From Pediococcus pentosaceus (GTDB taxonomy: Bacteria; Bacillota; Bacilli; Lactobacillales; Lactobacillaceae): a stretch of 64,000 nucleotides of DNA. The DNA is taken from contig NZ_JQBF01000003.1 of assembly GCF_001437285.1 (NCBI RefSeq), positions 186,001 through 250,000 on the forward strand. The letters are read 5' to 3'. Each line of letters begins with the position of its first letter. The stretch's first letter is position 1. The notes below the pieces were generated by a model that was not told where the DNA came from, ran no database searches, and saw only the letters and a list, made by a program, of their open reading frames with translations. Positions 23,655 through 32,507 of this stretch are shown here, one piece after another. The translations under genes and the position numbers were made by a program.

Positions 23655-24327
23655 TTCTTATTTTGATTTTAGTTCAGTTGATTGGGCCGAAATGGGGAGT
23701 GCAACTTGGGAGACAATTTGGGTAACACTTGTGTCAGTTTTATTTACAGCAATTATTGGCTGTTTGATAGGTCTCTTACTCTTTGAAACCAAAGATAGCA
23801 AGAGTAACGGGATTCAGGTAATTAATTGGTTAGTTTCATTATTTGTTAATGTATTCCGATCAATTCCTTATATTATTTTAATCGTTGTTTTGATTCCTTT
23901 TACTAATACGTTAGTCCACACCATTGTAGGTCCAGTAGCAGCTTTACCTTCTCTAATTCTTTCTGCGGCTCCTTTTTTTGGACGAATTGTAGAAATGTCG
24001 TTTAGAGAAATTGATCAAGGCGTTCTAGAAGCAGCAGAAGCGATGGGTGCAAGCCATTGGACAATTATCTTTAAAGTTTTGTTACCTGAAAGTTTACCCG
24101 CGCTGGTATCAGGCTTGACTGTTACAGCAATTTCGTTAGTAGGATATACAGCAATGGCTGGAGCCATCGGTGCGGGAGGCTTAGGTGCCTTAGCGTATAA
24201 CAATGGTTTCTTGCAATATAATGGAACAATCATTCTGGTGGCAACGATTCTAATTGTATTATTTGTTTTTGTTCTTCAATGGATTGGTGATTTATTAGTT
24301 AAAATTATTGATAAAAGGGTTGTTTAA
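23644..24327 (+). CDS. metI: Methionine ABC transporter, permease
   Basis: The 227-residue permease has five predicted membrane helices and the EAA loop EAAEAMGASHWTIIFKVLLP, which docks MetN. An FRSIPYIILI segment is typical of MetI. GGAGG inside the end of metN precedes the ATG by nine bases, so translation is coupled. Confidence 0.94.
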   Translation: MGSSSYFDFSSVDWAEMGSATWETIWVTLVSVLFTAIIGCLIGLLLFETKDSKSNGIQVINWLVSLFVNVFRSIPYIILIVVLIPFTNTLVHTIVGPVAALPSLILSAAPFFGRIVEMSFREIDQGVLEAAEAMGASHWTIIFKVLLPESLPALVSGLTVTAISLVGYTAMAGAIGAGGLGALAYNNGFLQYNGTIILVATILIVLFVFVLQWIGDLLVKIIDKRVV

Positions 24328-24344
24328 TCAAGGAGGAAATTTTT

Positions 24345-25160
24345 ATGAAAAAGAGTAGAGTTTTAACCGCATTAACAATTGCAGCAACTGCAGTAGTTTT
24401 GGCAGCTTGTGGAAGTACCGCTAAAAAAACAACGACGGTTACCATTGGGGCTTCACCTACCCCTCATGCAGAAATCTTAAAGCATATTCAACCTGAACTA
24501 AAAAAGGAAGGGGTAAATCTTAAAATTAAACAATTCCAAGATTATGTTTTACCTAACAAGGCATTAGCTTCTAAAGATATCGATGCTAACTACTTCCAAC
24601 ACACTCCTTTCTTAAAGGAATGGAACGCCAAGAACAAAGGAAATTTGATTAGCGCAGGTTCAATTCACCTAGAACCGATTGCAGTTTATTCAAAGAAGTA
24701 TAAAACACTAAAAGATCTACCTAAAAATGCGACGGTACTAGTAAGCAATAATGTAGCAGATTATGGACGGGTGCTTGAAATCTTTAAAGATGCTGGGTTA
24801 ATTACTCTCAAGAAGGGTACGGATACCACGAATGCTAACTTTAAGGATATTGCCACTAATAAGAAGAATATTAAATTTAAGACGGGGTACGAACCTAAAT
24901 TGATGCCTCAACTCTACAATAATAAACAAGGTGACGCGGAAGTAATTAATTCTAATTATGCAGTTCAGGCTAAATTAAGTCCCGCCAAAGATGCGATTGC
25001 AGTTGAAAAATCATCGTCTCCATATAGCAACATTGTAGCAATTAGACCAGATGAAAAGAACAATAAAGCCCTTAAGAAAGTGATTAAGGCACTTAAGTCA
25101 AAATCAACTCAAAGTTGGATTAAAAAACACTTTAAAGGTTCTGTAGAGCCGGTTGAATAA
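24345..25160 (+). CDS. metQ: Methionine-binding lipoprotein
   Basis: The 271-residue NlpA/MetQ-type binding protein carries a signal peptide and lipobox LAAC with the lipidated Cys at 22, so it is anchored outside the membrane. The core motifs GASPTPHAEIL and DYVLPNKALASKDIDANYFQ are diagnostic. AAGGAGG precedes the ATG. It completes the metNIQ operon, which ends in a terminator. Both D- and L-methionine are known substrates of the family. Confidence 0.94.
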   Translation: MKKSRVLTALTIAATAVVLAACGSTAKKTTTVTIGASPTPHAEILKHIQPELKKEGVNLKIKQFQDYVLPNKALASKDIDANYFQHTPFLKEWNAKNKGNLISAGSIHLEPIAVYSKKYKTLKDLPKNATVLVSNNVADYGRVLEIFKDAGLITLKKGTDTTNANFKDIATNKKNIKFKTGYEPKLMPQLYNNKQGDAEVINSNYAVQAKLSPAKDAIAVEKSSSPYSNIVAIRPDEKNNKALKKVIKALKSKSTQSWIKKHFKGSVEPVE

Positions 25161-25167
25161 CTTCTAA

Positions 25168-25204
25168 AATCTGTAATAACACTGAATGTTATTACAGATT
25201 TTTT
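25168..25204 (+). terminator. Terminator of metNIQ
   Basis: AATCTGTAATAAC pairs with GTTATTACAGATT, followed by a T run. Confidence 0.9.
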
Positions 25205-25265
25205 GTTGGTCTGACGGGGTTAAACATGTCAATTTAATTGACTTTTTGCACGATAACCCATATAG

Positions 25266-25294
25266 TTAGTTACATGACTAATTAAGTTTATAAT
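25266..25294 (+). promoter_or_regulatory. Promoter and candidate GntR operator of the gntR-ABC operon
   Basis: TATAAT lies at 25289-25294. The -35 region coincides with an inverted repeat, TTAGT-TACATG-ACTAA, at 25266-25281. A repeat overlapping the promoter just upstream of a YtrA-type regulator is the usual place for an autoregulatory operator. The assignment to this regulator is inference. Confidence 0.5.
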
Positions 25295-25326
25295 GAAGGA
25301 ATTAATAAAATTTGAAGGTGGATGTT

Positions 25327-25698
25327 ATGCAATTTAATTTTAATAGCAGCGAACCAATCTATCTCCAAGTCGCCCAACAGATTGAAGATGCAATCTTTAC
25401 CGGCGGTTTTAAAGAGGGAGAACAGATCCCTTCCACTACTGAAATATCAAAAGAATTTCACATAAATCCTGCAACAGTTTTAAAAGGAATGAATCAACTG
25501 GTTTCACGAAAGCTTTTAGAAAAACATCGTGGAGTAGGGATGTTCGTGGCTGAGGGGGCAAGTAATCAAATTACTTTGAATCGCCAGCAAAATTTCTATA
25601 ATAAGTATGTAATAGGGGTAGTTAAGGAAGCAGTTCGCCTTAATATTAATGAGGAAGATTTAAAAAAATTAATTGAACAGGGGTATAAATCTATATGA
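25327..25698 (+). CDS. GntR-family regulator, YtrA subfamily
   Basis: The 123-residue protein has an N-terminal winged helix (PIYLQVAQQIEDAI, then FHINPATVLKGMNQLVSRKL) and only a short C-terminal tail, the size of YtrA-type repressors. Such proteins usually repress a downstream ABC-2 transporter operon induced by cell-wall-active compounds. An in-frame TTG lies at 25312, but AAGGTGG supports ATG 25327. Its stop overlaps the ATPase start by four bases. Confidence 0.88.
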   Translation: MQFNFNSSEPIYLQVAQQIEDAIFTGGFKEGEQIPSTTEISKEFHINPATVLKGMNQLVSRKLLEKHRGVGMFVAEGASNQITLNRQQNFYNKYVIGVVKEAVRLNINEEDLKKLIEQGYKSI

Positions 25699-26561
25699 AG
25701 GGGATCGAAGTAAAGCAGGTAACCAAGTCATTCGATAAAAAAATGATTTTAAATGGAATTGGGATGACAATTGAGCCTAATAAAATTTATGGTTTGTTAG
25801 GTCGAAATGGGGCTGGAAAAAGTACTTTACTAAGCTTATTAGTAAACCGAATTGCTCCGGATACGGGAGAAATTCGGTTAGATAATAAAGTTATTCGTGA
25901 TAATGATGAACAACTCTCTAAGATGTTTTTGATGAGTGAAGTGGATCTTTATCCTAAAAACCTTAAAGTTAAGGATGTTTTCAAGTGGACCAAGAGCTTT
26001 TACGGGGGCTTTGATGAAGAACTCGCACAAGATTTATGTGAGAAGTTTGGATTACAAACTAATATTATTTTTAATAAGTTATCAACCGGTTACCGTACTA
26101 TTATGAAGTTAATCGTTGCATTGGCGGTTCCGGTGGAATATGTTTTCTTAGATGAACCTATTCTAGGTTTAGATGCCGGTCATCGAGAAATTTTCTATAA
26201 TGCCTTAGTTGAGACATATGCGGAAAATCCTCGTACTTTTGTTATTTCAACCCATCTAATTGAAGAGATTGCTAATTTAATTGAGCATGTCTTAGTAATC
26301 GATCATGGTCGTTTAATTGTGGATGATGAAACCGAAAAAGTGCTAGGTGAAGCTTACGTAGTTAGCGGACCTGAGGACAAGGTGGATGAATATACCCAAG
26401 GATTGAACGTTATTGGGAGCGATAAATTGGCTCGAATCAAAGCTAGTTATGTTTTTGGTTCATTAGATAATAAACCAATTTCGGACTTAATTAACATTGA
26501 TCAAATGGATTTACAAACCTTATTTGTCAATTTAACAAATGGAGGTAATGAGAATGAATAA
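25695..26561 (+). CDS. ABC-2 type transporter, ATP-binding protein (YtrB/BcrA-like)
   Basis: The 288-residue ATPase has Walker A GRNGAGKST, a weak signature LSTGYRTIM (in place of LSGG) and Walker B YVFLDEPILGLD, features of the YtrB branch. The C-terminal part is divergent. It overlaps both neighbours (gntR by four, permease by eight bases), so the three genes form one translationally coupled unit. The substrate is unknown; a role in envelope stress is inferred from the regulator type. Confidence 0.86.
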   Translation: MKGIEVKQVTKSFDKKMILNGIGMTIEPNKIYGLLGRNGAGKSTLLSLLVNRIAPDTGEIRLDNKVIRDNDEQLSKMFLMSEVDLYPKNLKVKDVFKWTKSFYGGFDEELAQDLCEKFGLQTNIIFNKLSTGYRTIMKLIVALAVPVEYVFLDEPILGLDAGHREIFYNALVETYAENPRTFVISTHLIEEIANLIEHVLVIDHGRLIVDDETEKVLGEAYVVSGPEDKVDEYTQGLNVIGSDKLARIKASYVFGSLDNKPISDLINIDQMDLQTLFVNLTNGGNENE

Positions 26562-27342
26562 AGTAGCTAGCGTAATCAAGTACGATTTAAGTTATTTTGT
26601 CCGCTTGATTTTAATTGTTTACCTGTGGCTAATTGGTTTGCTGGTAGGAATTCCAGTGCTATTACATTTAGTAGCTAGTGGTACCGAAGGGATGGTCATT
26701 GCCATCTTAAATGATTTATCTCTACTAACAACGGCAGCCTTGTTTGTTAACGTAGCCTTACTATTTTATTTTGGCTTTTTAACGTACGAGCGTTTTTCTT
26801 TCTTAATTCAAAATGGAATTTCGCGAAGAACGGGTTGGTATGCAAAGGTTATATCGATATTAATTGTAGCGTTAATCGGTAATATTTATAGTTTTATTAC
26901 CGGATTGTTTGCATTAAACGGGGGAAGTGGGTATAAGTCAGTACCTTATTTAGAATTATATGGTCATTTCTTTAAATCATTGCCATTAGATTTAGTTTCA
27001 ATGTTTATTGTTAACTATATTATGTTGGTTATGCTAGCCGTCTTTGGTATCATTGCGGGAGCCGTCTTTGCGCTATTAACACGGAAAAATCAAAAAATTG
27101 TGGCAATATCAATCCCTATTTTAGGAATCCTGTTATTAGCGATATTGGAAAGAATAGTTATACGACAATCGCATATATTAGACCCGTTGGTAGCATTCTT
27201 AAAATTTGCTATGGGTTATTCTAAAACTTTAGGTTACTTTAACCCAATCATTCCAGCGACAGGTATGGTAATATTGATTGTATTATCTTTGATAATCTCA
27301 AGATGGTTAAATACATTATTACGTACTAAACGAGGAGAATGA
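26554..27342 (+). CDS. ABC-2 type transporter, membrane protein
   Basis: The 262-residue protein has about six hydrophobic segments and few charged loops, typical of an ABC-2 permease. No catalytic motif is present. Possible starts are 26539, 26548 and 26554; GGAGGT at 26541-26546 is correctly spaced only for ATG 26554. It is paired with the preceding ATPase. Confidence 0.8.
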   Translation: MNKVASVIKYDLSYFVRLILIVYLWLIGLLVGIPVLLHLVASGTEGMVIAILNDLSLLTTAALFVNVALLFYFGFLTYERFSFLIQNGISRRTGWYAKVISILIVALIGNIYSFITGLFALNGGSGYKSVPYLELYGHFFKSLPLDLVSMFIVNYIMLVMLAVFGIIAGAVFALLTRKNQKIVAISIPILGILLLAILERIVIRQSHILDPLVAFLKFAMGYSKTLGYFNPIIPATGMVILIVLSLIISRWLNTLLRTKRGE

Positions 27343-27349
27343 CTTTTAT

Positions 27350-28105
27350 ATGGATCAGACAAGCAATAGAACATTAAAGAAAGAAGTCCTAGAACTCTAT
27401 CGGGGAAACTGGATAACAGCAATTAAAATTAACATTATACCAATTGTTTGCTCCATTTTTAGTGGATTTATAATTGCTAGTTTGATTGGAATAATTTTAT
27501 ATTTTTTTAGTCAGATTGATAGCAGCGCACTAGGTACAATGGGAAATTACAGTCAAAATTCAGGGACCCCTTATTCAGGTAGGACGACTGCTCAACAATT
27601 TTTCTTTCAAGCAATCGTAGTATTTTTTACAGTGGGAATTCAATACGGAATTTTAGATTGGTTACGACACCGAAATCAGCGTCTTTCATGGGGGACAGCC
27701 TTCCAAACCTTTAGCAGAAAGTATTTTACATCAACTCTAGCTATTTTTATTTTTCAATTTATTTTCCGCTTCTTATGGTCCTTCTTGCTCATTATTCCGG
27801 GTTGGATCAAATATTATTCGTATTCACAAGCCTATTTTCTTTATAAAGAAGCCACTGATCGGAAGATAAGTGATCGTTTTGAATTTGTTAATTTCATTAC
27901 TTTTAGTCGACGACTCATGGATGGCAATAAGGCAAGATTACTGGGATTACAAATTTCATTAATTGGATGGTACATTTTAAGCATCATTACGTTTGGAATA
28001 GGATTTATTTGGTACGTTCCCTATCGTAACGGGCTTTATGCCGCATTTTATAAAAATTTAGTTGAACAGCGTGGTCAACAAGTTCTTCCAGAAATATTTG
28101 GATGA
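27350..28105 (+). CDS. DUF975 family membrane protein
   Basis: The 251-residue protein has about five to six membrane segments and the family pattern of an N-terminal GNW motif (LYRGNWITAIKINI), a central QYGILDWLRHRNQR, and WIKYYSYSQAYFLYKE. It starts eight bases after the permease and shares its operon. Members often occur near envelope-stress transporters; no biochemical function is established. Confidence 0.75.
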   Translation: MDQTSNRTLKKEVLELYRGNWITAIKINIIPIVCSIFSGFIIASLIGIILYFFSQIDSSALGTMGNYSQNSGTPYSGRTTAQQFFFQAIVVFFTVGIQYGILDWLRHRNQRLSWGTAFQTFSRKYFTSTLAIFIFQFIFRFLWSFLLIIPGWIKYYSYSQAYFLYKEATDRKISDRFEFVNFITFSRRLMDGNKARLLGLQISLIGWYILSIITFGIGFIWYVPYRNGLYAAFYKNLVEQRGQQVLPEIFG

Positions 28106-28106
28106 C

Positions 28107-28154
28107 AAAAACGCATCTAAACTTAGCTTTTAACTAAGTTTAGATGCGTTTTTT
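28107..28154. terminator. Bidirectional terminator between DUF975 gene and amino acid permease
   Basis: A near-perfect 20-base stem (AAAAACGCATCTAAACTTAG and its complement) has an A run on one side and a T run on the other, serving two convergent genes. Confidence 0.92.
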
Positions 28155-29574
28155 AATCTGTAGTATGTCTTGCTCCGTAGAAAGTGTAAACAATAATTCC
28201 AATGATAAACCAAACTAGTGAGTATAATTTAGCTTGGGCGTCTAGTCCCCAGAAAACTGCCAGAGAGCCTAAGAAAGCCAAGGCAGGAAGAACAGGGTAG
28301 AGCGGCATTTTGAAGCTTGGAATAGCAATATCTTTACCTTCACGAGGTCGCAGGACATAGATCCCTAACGATACAAACATAAAGGCGATTAAGGTCCCAG
28401 CTGAGATTAATTGCGCTAAGAAAGCAAAAGGAAACATGGAACCAATAATAATGCCGATAATTGTTAAAAGGCTTAATGCATGGTTAGGAAGACCTTTTGG
28501 ATTTACTTGACCTAACCATTTAGGTAGCATACCATCACGTCCAAATGAGTATAGCAGACGAGAACCAGCCATCATCATGCCAATTAATGCTGTAAACATC
28601 CCAATTACGGCAATTGCTTGAATCACACCAGCAATTACTCCGTGACCAGCGTGTCGTAAAGCCCAACCGACAGGTTCAGCATTATTAGCGTAATTTGTGT
28701 AATGAAACATTCCAACTAGCACTAGCGAAACTGCAATAAAAAGGATAACAGCAATTATTAACGATCCTAAAATACCGCGAGGCATAGTTTTTTCAGGGTT
28801 TTTAGCTTCTCCGGCATTAGCAGCAATTGAATCAAAACCAATATAGGAAAGAAAAATCATTGAAATTCCCGAATAGATACCTTTCCATCCACCAAAGGAA
28901 GTTCCGTCCGGGTTGGTATGATATTTAGGGATAAATGGTAGGTAGTTTTGAATATGGATAGCTGAAAGTCCCACAATAATAAATACTAAAATAGCAACAA
29001 CCTTTAAAACAACGAGTGCATTTTCGATGCGAGCGGCTCCTGTAGTTCCATGAGCTAAAAGTAACGCTACCGCAATAACGACGATCAACGCAGTAATATC
29101 AATGATTCCACCATTAGTACCTAGAGGATTTGCAAGCTGTTTGGGAATTTGGATTCCAATTGAGGAAAGCAGTCCCCTAAAGTTAGCTGAAAGTCCGGAG
29201 GCCACGAAGGCTACGGCGATGAAATATTCCGCTAACAAAGCCCAGCCGGCTACCCAACCAAACCCTTTACCTAAGATTACGTTAATCCAAGAGTATGCAG
29301 ATCCAGCAAATGGCATAGCGGAAGCCATTTCGGCATAAGCAAAGGCTACTAAGCCGGCAACTACAGCTGCTGCTAAGAATGAAAGTACGACGGCTGGACC
29401 AGCATGTTGAGCTGCAACCACACCAGGAAGTGTGAAGATGGAGGTGGAAACGATCGTCCCAACCCCAAGAGCTAAAAAGTCTTTGACTACTAGGGTACGA
29501 GTCAAATGAGAATCTTTGTCTTCATAAATAGCAGGATTTTCTTTTTTAATAAAATTTTTGATGAAATTATGCAA
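28153..29574 (-). CDS. APC-family amino acid permease
   Basis: The 473-residue protein has about 12 membrane helices and the cationic/neutral amino acid transporter pattern of YfnA-like proteins: LGVGTIVSTSIFTLPG in helix 1, FAYAEMASAMPFAGSAYSW, and FDSIAANAGEAKNPEKTMPRG after helix 6. It should act as a proton-coupled importer or exchanger. The start is TTG, eight bases after GGAGG. A TATACT -10 lies just upstream on the same strand. The exact substrate cannot be read from the sequence. It is monocistronic. Confidence 0.87.
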   Translation of the reverse strand: MHNFIKNFIKKENPAIYEDKDSHLTRTLVVKDFLALGVGTIVSTSIFTLPGVVAAQHAGPAVVLSFLAAAVVAGLVAFAYAEMASAMPFAGSAYSWINVILGKGFGWVAGWALLAEYFIAVAFVASGLSANFRGLLSSIGIQIPKQLANPLGTNGGIIDITALIVVIAVALLLAHGTTGAARIENALVVLKVVAILVFIIVGLSAIHIQNYLPFIPKYHTNPDGTSFGGWKGIYSGISMIFLSYIGFDSIAANAGEAKNPEKTMPRGILGSLIIAVILFIAVSLVLVGMFHYTNYANNAEPVGWALRHAGHGVIAGVIQAIAVIGMFTALIGMMMAGSRLLYSFGRDGMLPKWLGQVNPKGLPNHALSLLTIIGIIIGSMFPFAFLAQLISAGTLIAFMFVSLGIYVLRPREGKDIAIPSFKMPLYPVLPALAFLGSLAVFWGLDAQAKLYSLVWFIIGIIVYTFYGARHTTD

Positions 29575-29697
29575 TAATTTAACCTCCTTAAATAGTAGTA
29601 TAGACTATCATATCATATTCTATCATTTATTTTTAATGTTTAGCTAATCAAATTTAATTGTATTTTTAAGTGAAGAATGGGAAATATTTTTGCTAAG

Positions 29698-29725
29698 TTG
29701 ATGAACGTGTTAGAATCAATATATT
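29698..29725 (+). promoter_or_regulatory. Promoter of the DUF2785 gene
   Basis: TTGATG at 29698-29703 and TATATT at 29720-29725 are separated by 16 bases. Confidence 0.6.
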
Positions 29726-29742
29726 ATTAGGAGGACATGCCT

Positions 29743-30717
29743 TTGGATTCAATTAATGAAACACAAACAAAAATAGCAGCTCTAAGGATGGATCTCCGAG
29801 TTGGAAAAATATTTTCTTCTTTAGGAAAATCAGTTGGACTAATCATTGATTCGGCTTCACAAGATTTACCAGTTACTGAGGTAAAAGTCCCCCAAGATGA
29901 AGATGATGTAGTTGAATTACTTAAAATTATTAATGAACAGTTGGGGAAGGGAGACATGGACGAAATTAGTGATGATAACATTAATCTACTAATGGATCAC
30001 CTAGGCTCTTTTAAAGCTCAAATCCGTGATGGTGGAGTTTTCACTCTTTTTGGTGATTTACTCCAATATGATATTTTAACTAAAAATCAAAAAATAATGA
30101 TATTTGATCGTTTGATTAGTGACCAGATGCTCTTGTCGCATATTAATGAAACACAGAATGATGCGGCATATTTAAGAGCATACACACTAATTTTGTTAGC
30201 AACTCTTATCTACATTGATCGAGCTGGGACCACTTTTATTGATCCTAAACGTCGATCAAGATTGGTAAACCAAATTGTACTCTATACTATGCTAGAAAAC
30301 GATACACGTGGATATGAAGACGGGCGAGGATGGATTCATGCCTATACACATTTGGGTAACGTTTTAGATGAGCTAGCAAGTGATGAAAAGTTAGTCCGAG
30401 CGGATAAAATTTTATTAATGTGTACAGTGATTGAAAAGATAAAAAGATTAAAAACACCGTTAATTTATGGAGAATCTATTCGTTTAGCGGTATACATTGC
30501 CGACCAACTATATGAAGACGACGTATATCAGCAATTTTTATTGATTGAACTTCGCGAATGGCGTCGCTCTTTGGAAACAATTCAAATGAGAGAGTCCAGT
30601 GCTATGTGGAATGCTTTATTTAATCGTCAGCGTTTTTTGCAAGCCCTCGTTTTAAATCCGGATATGGCCAATTCAATTGTGGAATATTTGGAAGATTCCA
30701 ATGATTTTACAGTATAA
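29743..30717 (+). CDS. DUF2785 family protein
   Basis: This is a 324-residue soluble, mainly helical protein. The family core GYEDGRGWIHAYTHLGNVLDEL lies near residues 190-211 and its GW..H residues suggest a binding or catalytic site, but no activity is established. An ATG at 29737 is only one base from AGGAGGA, whereas TTG 29743 is seven bases away, so the TTG start is preferred. It has its own promoter and is not obviously linked to ddl downstream, which has a separate promoter. Confidence 0.72.
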   Translation: MDSINETQTKIAALRMDLRVGKIFSSLGKSVGLIIDSASQDLPVTEVKVPQDEDDVVELLKIINEQLGKGDMDEISDDNINLLMDHLGSFKAQIRDGGVFTLFGDLLQYDILTKNQKIMIFDRLISDQMLLSHINETQNDAAYLRAYTLILLATLIYIDRAGTTFIDPKRRSRLVNQIVLYTMLENDTRGYEDGRGWIHAYTHLGNVLDELASDEKLVRADKILLMCTVIEKIKRLKTPLIYGESIRLAVYIADQLYEDDVYQQFLLIELREWRRSLETIQMRESSAMWNALFNRQRFLQALVLNPDMANSIVEYLEDSNDFTV

Positions 30718-30752
30718 TTTTTAACTTCTATTTCATCATTGAACTGATTTTA

Positions 30753-30761
30753 TGATATACT
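30753..30761 (+). promoter_or_regulatory. Extended -10 promoter of ddl
   Basis: TGATATACT is an extended -10. The transcript would begin near 30768 and carry a leader of about 70 bases. Confidence 0.6.
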
Positions 30762-30780
30762 GAAGGTTCAATAAACGTTT

Positions 30781-30817
30781 GATAATTGGCGGAGCAAACT
30801 CAAGGTTTGTAATTATC
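30781..30817 (+). other. Hairpin in the ddl leader
   Basis: GATAATT pairs with AATTATC and, inside it, CAAAC pairs with GTTTG. No T run follows, so it is not a terminator. It ends about 12 bases before the ddl ribosome site. Its role is unknown. Confidence 0.45.
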
Positions 30818-30837
30818 TTACATACGAGGTGGAAAAA

Positions 30838-31893
30838 ATGAAAATTGCTGTACTTGCCGGTGGGAAAAGCACGGAAAGAAACGTGTCGCTTTCATCTGGT
30901 TCAAAGATCACCAATGCTTTGCGATCAAAAGGTTACGATGCAACGATGATTGATTTATTCTTGGGATATGAACTTGAGGATGGTCAAAGTTATGAAGACG
31001 TATTTAAGTCTAGTAATACCAGTACTGATTATGAAATCAGTGACGCAGTTTTAACAGAAGAAGATATTGAAGAACTTCGTACAGACGGTACGGTTGGATT
31101 GTTCGGGAAAAATGTTTTACCAATCCTCCAAGCTGCTGACTTTGTTTTTCTAGCGTTACATGGTGGTGATGGTGAGAACGGTAAAGTTCAAGCTGTTTTG
31201 GATCTTAATCATATTAAATATACAGGTAGTGGTTCACTAGCTTCAGGAATTGCCATGGATAAAGCAATTTCAAAAGAGATTATGTTGTATAACAACATTA
31301 AAACAGCCCAATTTGCTGTATTGCATGCAAAAGATGGTATTCATCCTCAATTAGCCTTTGACTATCCAATGGTTGTTAAGCCTAATAGTGGTGGTTCAAG
31401 TATTGGTACTAGAATTGTACATGATGAAGCCGAACTAGCTGAATCATTAAAGGATGCCTATCGTTTTGATGATGAAATTATTGTCGAAGAATTTATCACT
31501 GGACGTGAATTTTCACTAGGAGTGGTAAATGGTCAAGCAATGCCAGCAATTGAAATTGTGGTAAATGATGGTTGGTACGATTATGAACATAAATTTCAAA
31601 CGGGTTCAACGACTAAATTCGTTACTCCTCCAGAAATCGAAGATGATGTTCATGATGAAATGAAAAGGGTAGCTGTCCAAACAATGGATGCCTTGGGCAT
31701 GACTAACTATGGACGCGTTGATTTTCTAACTAACGACACGGGCGTATATGTAATCGAAGCCAATAACCTTCCAGGAATGACACCTCTATCGTTATTACCA
31801 CAAGAAGCAGAAGCAGCTGGTATTAGTTATGAGGACCTTTGTGAAAGTATCGTATTAGGCAAGCAAAAGCTTTACGATGAATTAAAAAAATAA
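30838..31893 (+). CDS. ddl: D-alanine-D-alanine ligase family, predicted D-Ala-D-Lac type
   Basis: The cytoplasmic ATP-grasp enzyme makes the terminal dipeptide or depsipeptide of the peptidoglycan stem. The 351-residue protein has [13 protein letters not shown] at the N-terminus, [12 protein letters not shown], the ATP loop SGGSSIGT and the C-terminal [12 protein letters not shown]. In the omega-loop motif YDYEHKF the last residue is F253. In this family Tyr here goes with D-Ala-D-Ala synthesis, and Phe with D-Ala-D-Lac synthesis and intrinsic vancomycin resistance (Leuconostoc, heterofermentative lactobacilli). A GTG at 30829 is part of the ribosome site; ATG 30838 is the start. Confidence 0.93.
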   Translation: MKIAVLAGGKSTERNVSLSSGSKITNALRSKGYDATMIDLFLGYELEDGQSYEDVFKSSNTSTDYEISDAVLTEEDIEELRTDGTVGLFGKNVLPILQAADFVFLALHGGDGENGKVQAVLDLNHIKYTGSGSLASGIAMDKAISKEIMLYNNIKTAQFAVLHAKDGIHPQLAFDYPMVVKPNSGGSSIGTRIVHDEAELAESLKDAYRFDDEIIVEEFITGREFSLGVVNGQAMPAIEIVVNDGWYDYEHKFQTGSTTKFVTPPEIEDDVHDEMKRVAVQTMDALGMTNYGRVDFLTNDTGVYVIEANNLPGMTPLSLLPQEAEAAGISYEDLCESIVLGKQKLYDELKK

Positions 31894-31897
31894 ATTT

Positions 31898-31941
31898 AAA
31901 ACCCCTCTTTAGAGTAATTAAACCCTAAGGAGGGGTTTTTT
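31898..31941 (+). terminator. ddl terminator containing the tag ribosome site
   Basis: CCCCTCTTTAG pairs with CTAAGGAGGGG (one G-T pair) around a 12-base loop, extended by AAAA/TTTT, and six T follow. The 3' arm contains AGGAGGGG, which is the ribosome site of the next gene; its ATG begins directly after the T run. Confidence 0.85.
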
Positions 31942-32493
31942 ATGAAATTAAAATGTACGTGGTCAACTAAGAATGCAATTTTAGAAAACTATCATGATAA
32001 GATATGGGGAAAGCCATGTTTTAGTGACCAAGAACTCTTTAAATGTCTGGCAATTCAAATTTTCCAATCGGGGTTAGATTTACGAACGGTTTTGACGAAA
32101 TTGGAAGCATTAAATGAAATGTTTGACGAGTTTAAAGTTCAAACTGTTGCTGACTATGATCAGTCTAAATTAGAAGCGTTGATGGCATGTCCATTAATCA
32201 TTAGAAACCAACGAAAAATTAAAGCAGTTATCCATAACGCAGATGTGATCTTAAAAATGTCTCAAACGGGGATGTCTTTTAATGATTTTATCTGGTCAAA
32301 AGTAGATTTTGTCCCTATGGATTTAGAACCCAAAAATAATGCTAAAATGATGTTTGATTTACCAATTGCTAGAAGGGTGTGTAAGGACATGCAAGAGCTA
32401 GGATTTCAGTTTGTGGGACCAACTAACATTAGCTTCTTTTTACAAGCAAGTGGAATAATTAATACACACTGGGTAAATTGTAGTTATCGTTAA
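31942..32493 (+). CDS. DNA-3-methyladenine glycosylase I-like protein (Tag family), active site altered
   Basis: Tag removes 3-methyladenine from alkylated DNA. The 183-residue protein keeps the Tag fold and the zinc-snap ligands at exactly family spacing: C5, H18 (in YHDKIWG), H176 and C180. However the segment that reads LEGQQAGLSW in E. coli Tag reads AIQIFQSGLDL here, so the active-site Glu38 is Q39 and Trp46 is L47. Activity may be lost or changed. The ribosome site is inside the ddl terminator hairpin; no separate promoter is seen, so it probably depends on read-through. Confidence 0.82.
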   Translation: MKLKCTWSTKNAILENYHDKIWGKPCFSDQELFKCLAIQIFQSGLDLRTVLTKLEALNEMFDEFKVQTVADYDQSKLEALMACPLIIRNQRKIKAVIHNADVILKMSQTGMSFNDFIWSKVDFVPMDLEPKNNAKMMFDLPIARRVCKDMQELGFQFVGPTNISFFLQASGIINTHWVNCSYR

Positions 32494-32507
32494 AATGGTG
32501 TAAATAA

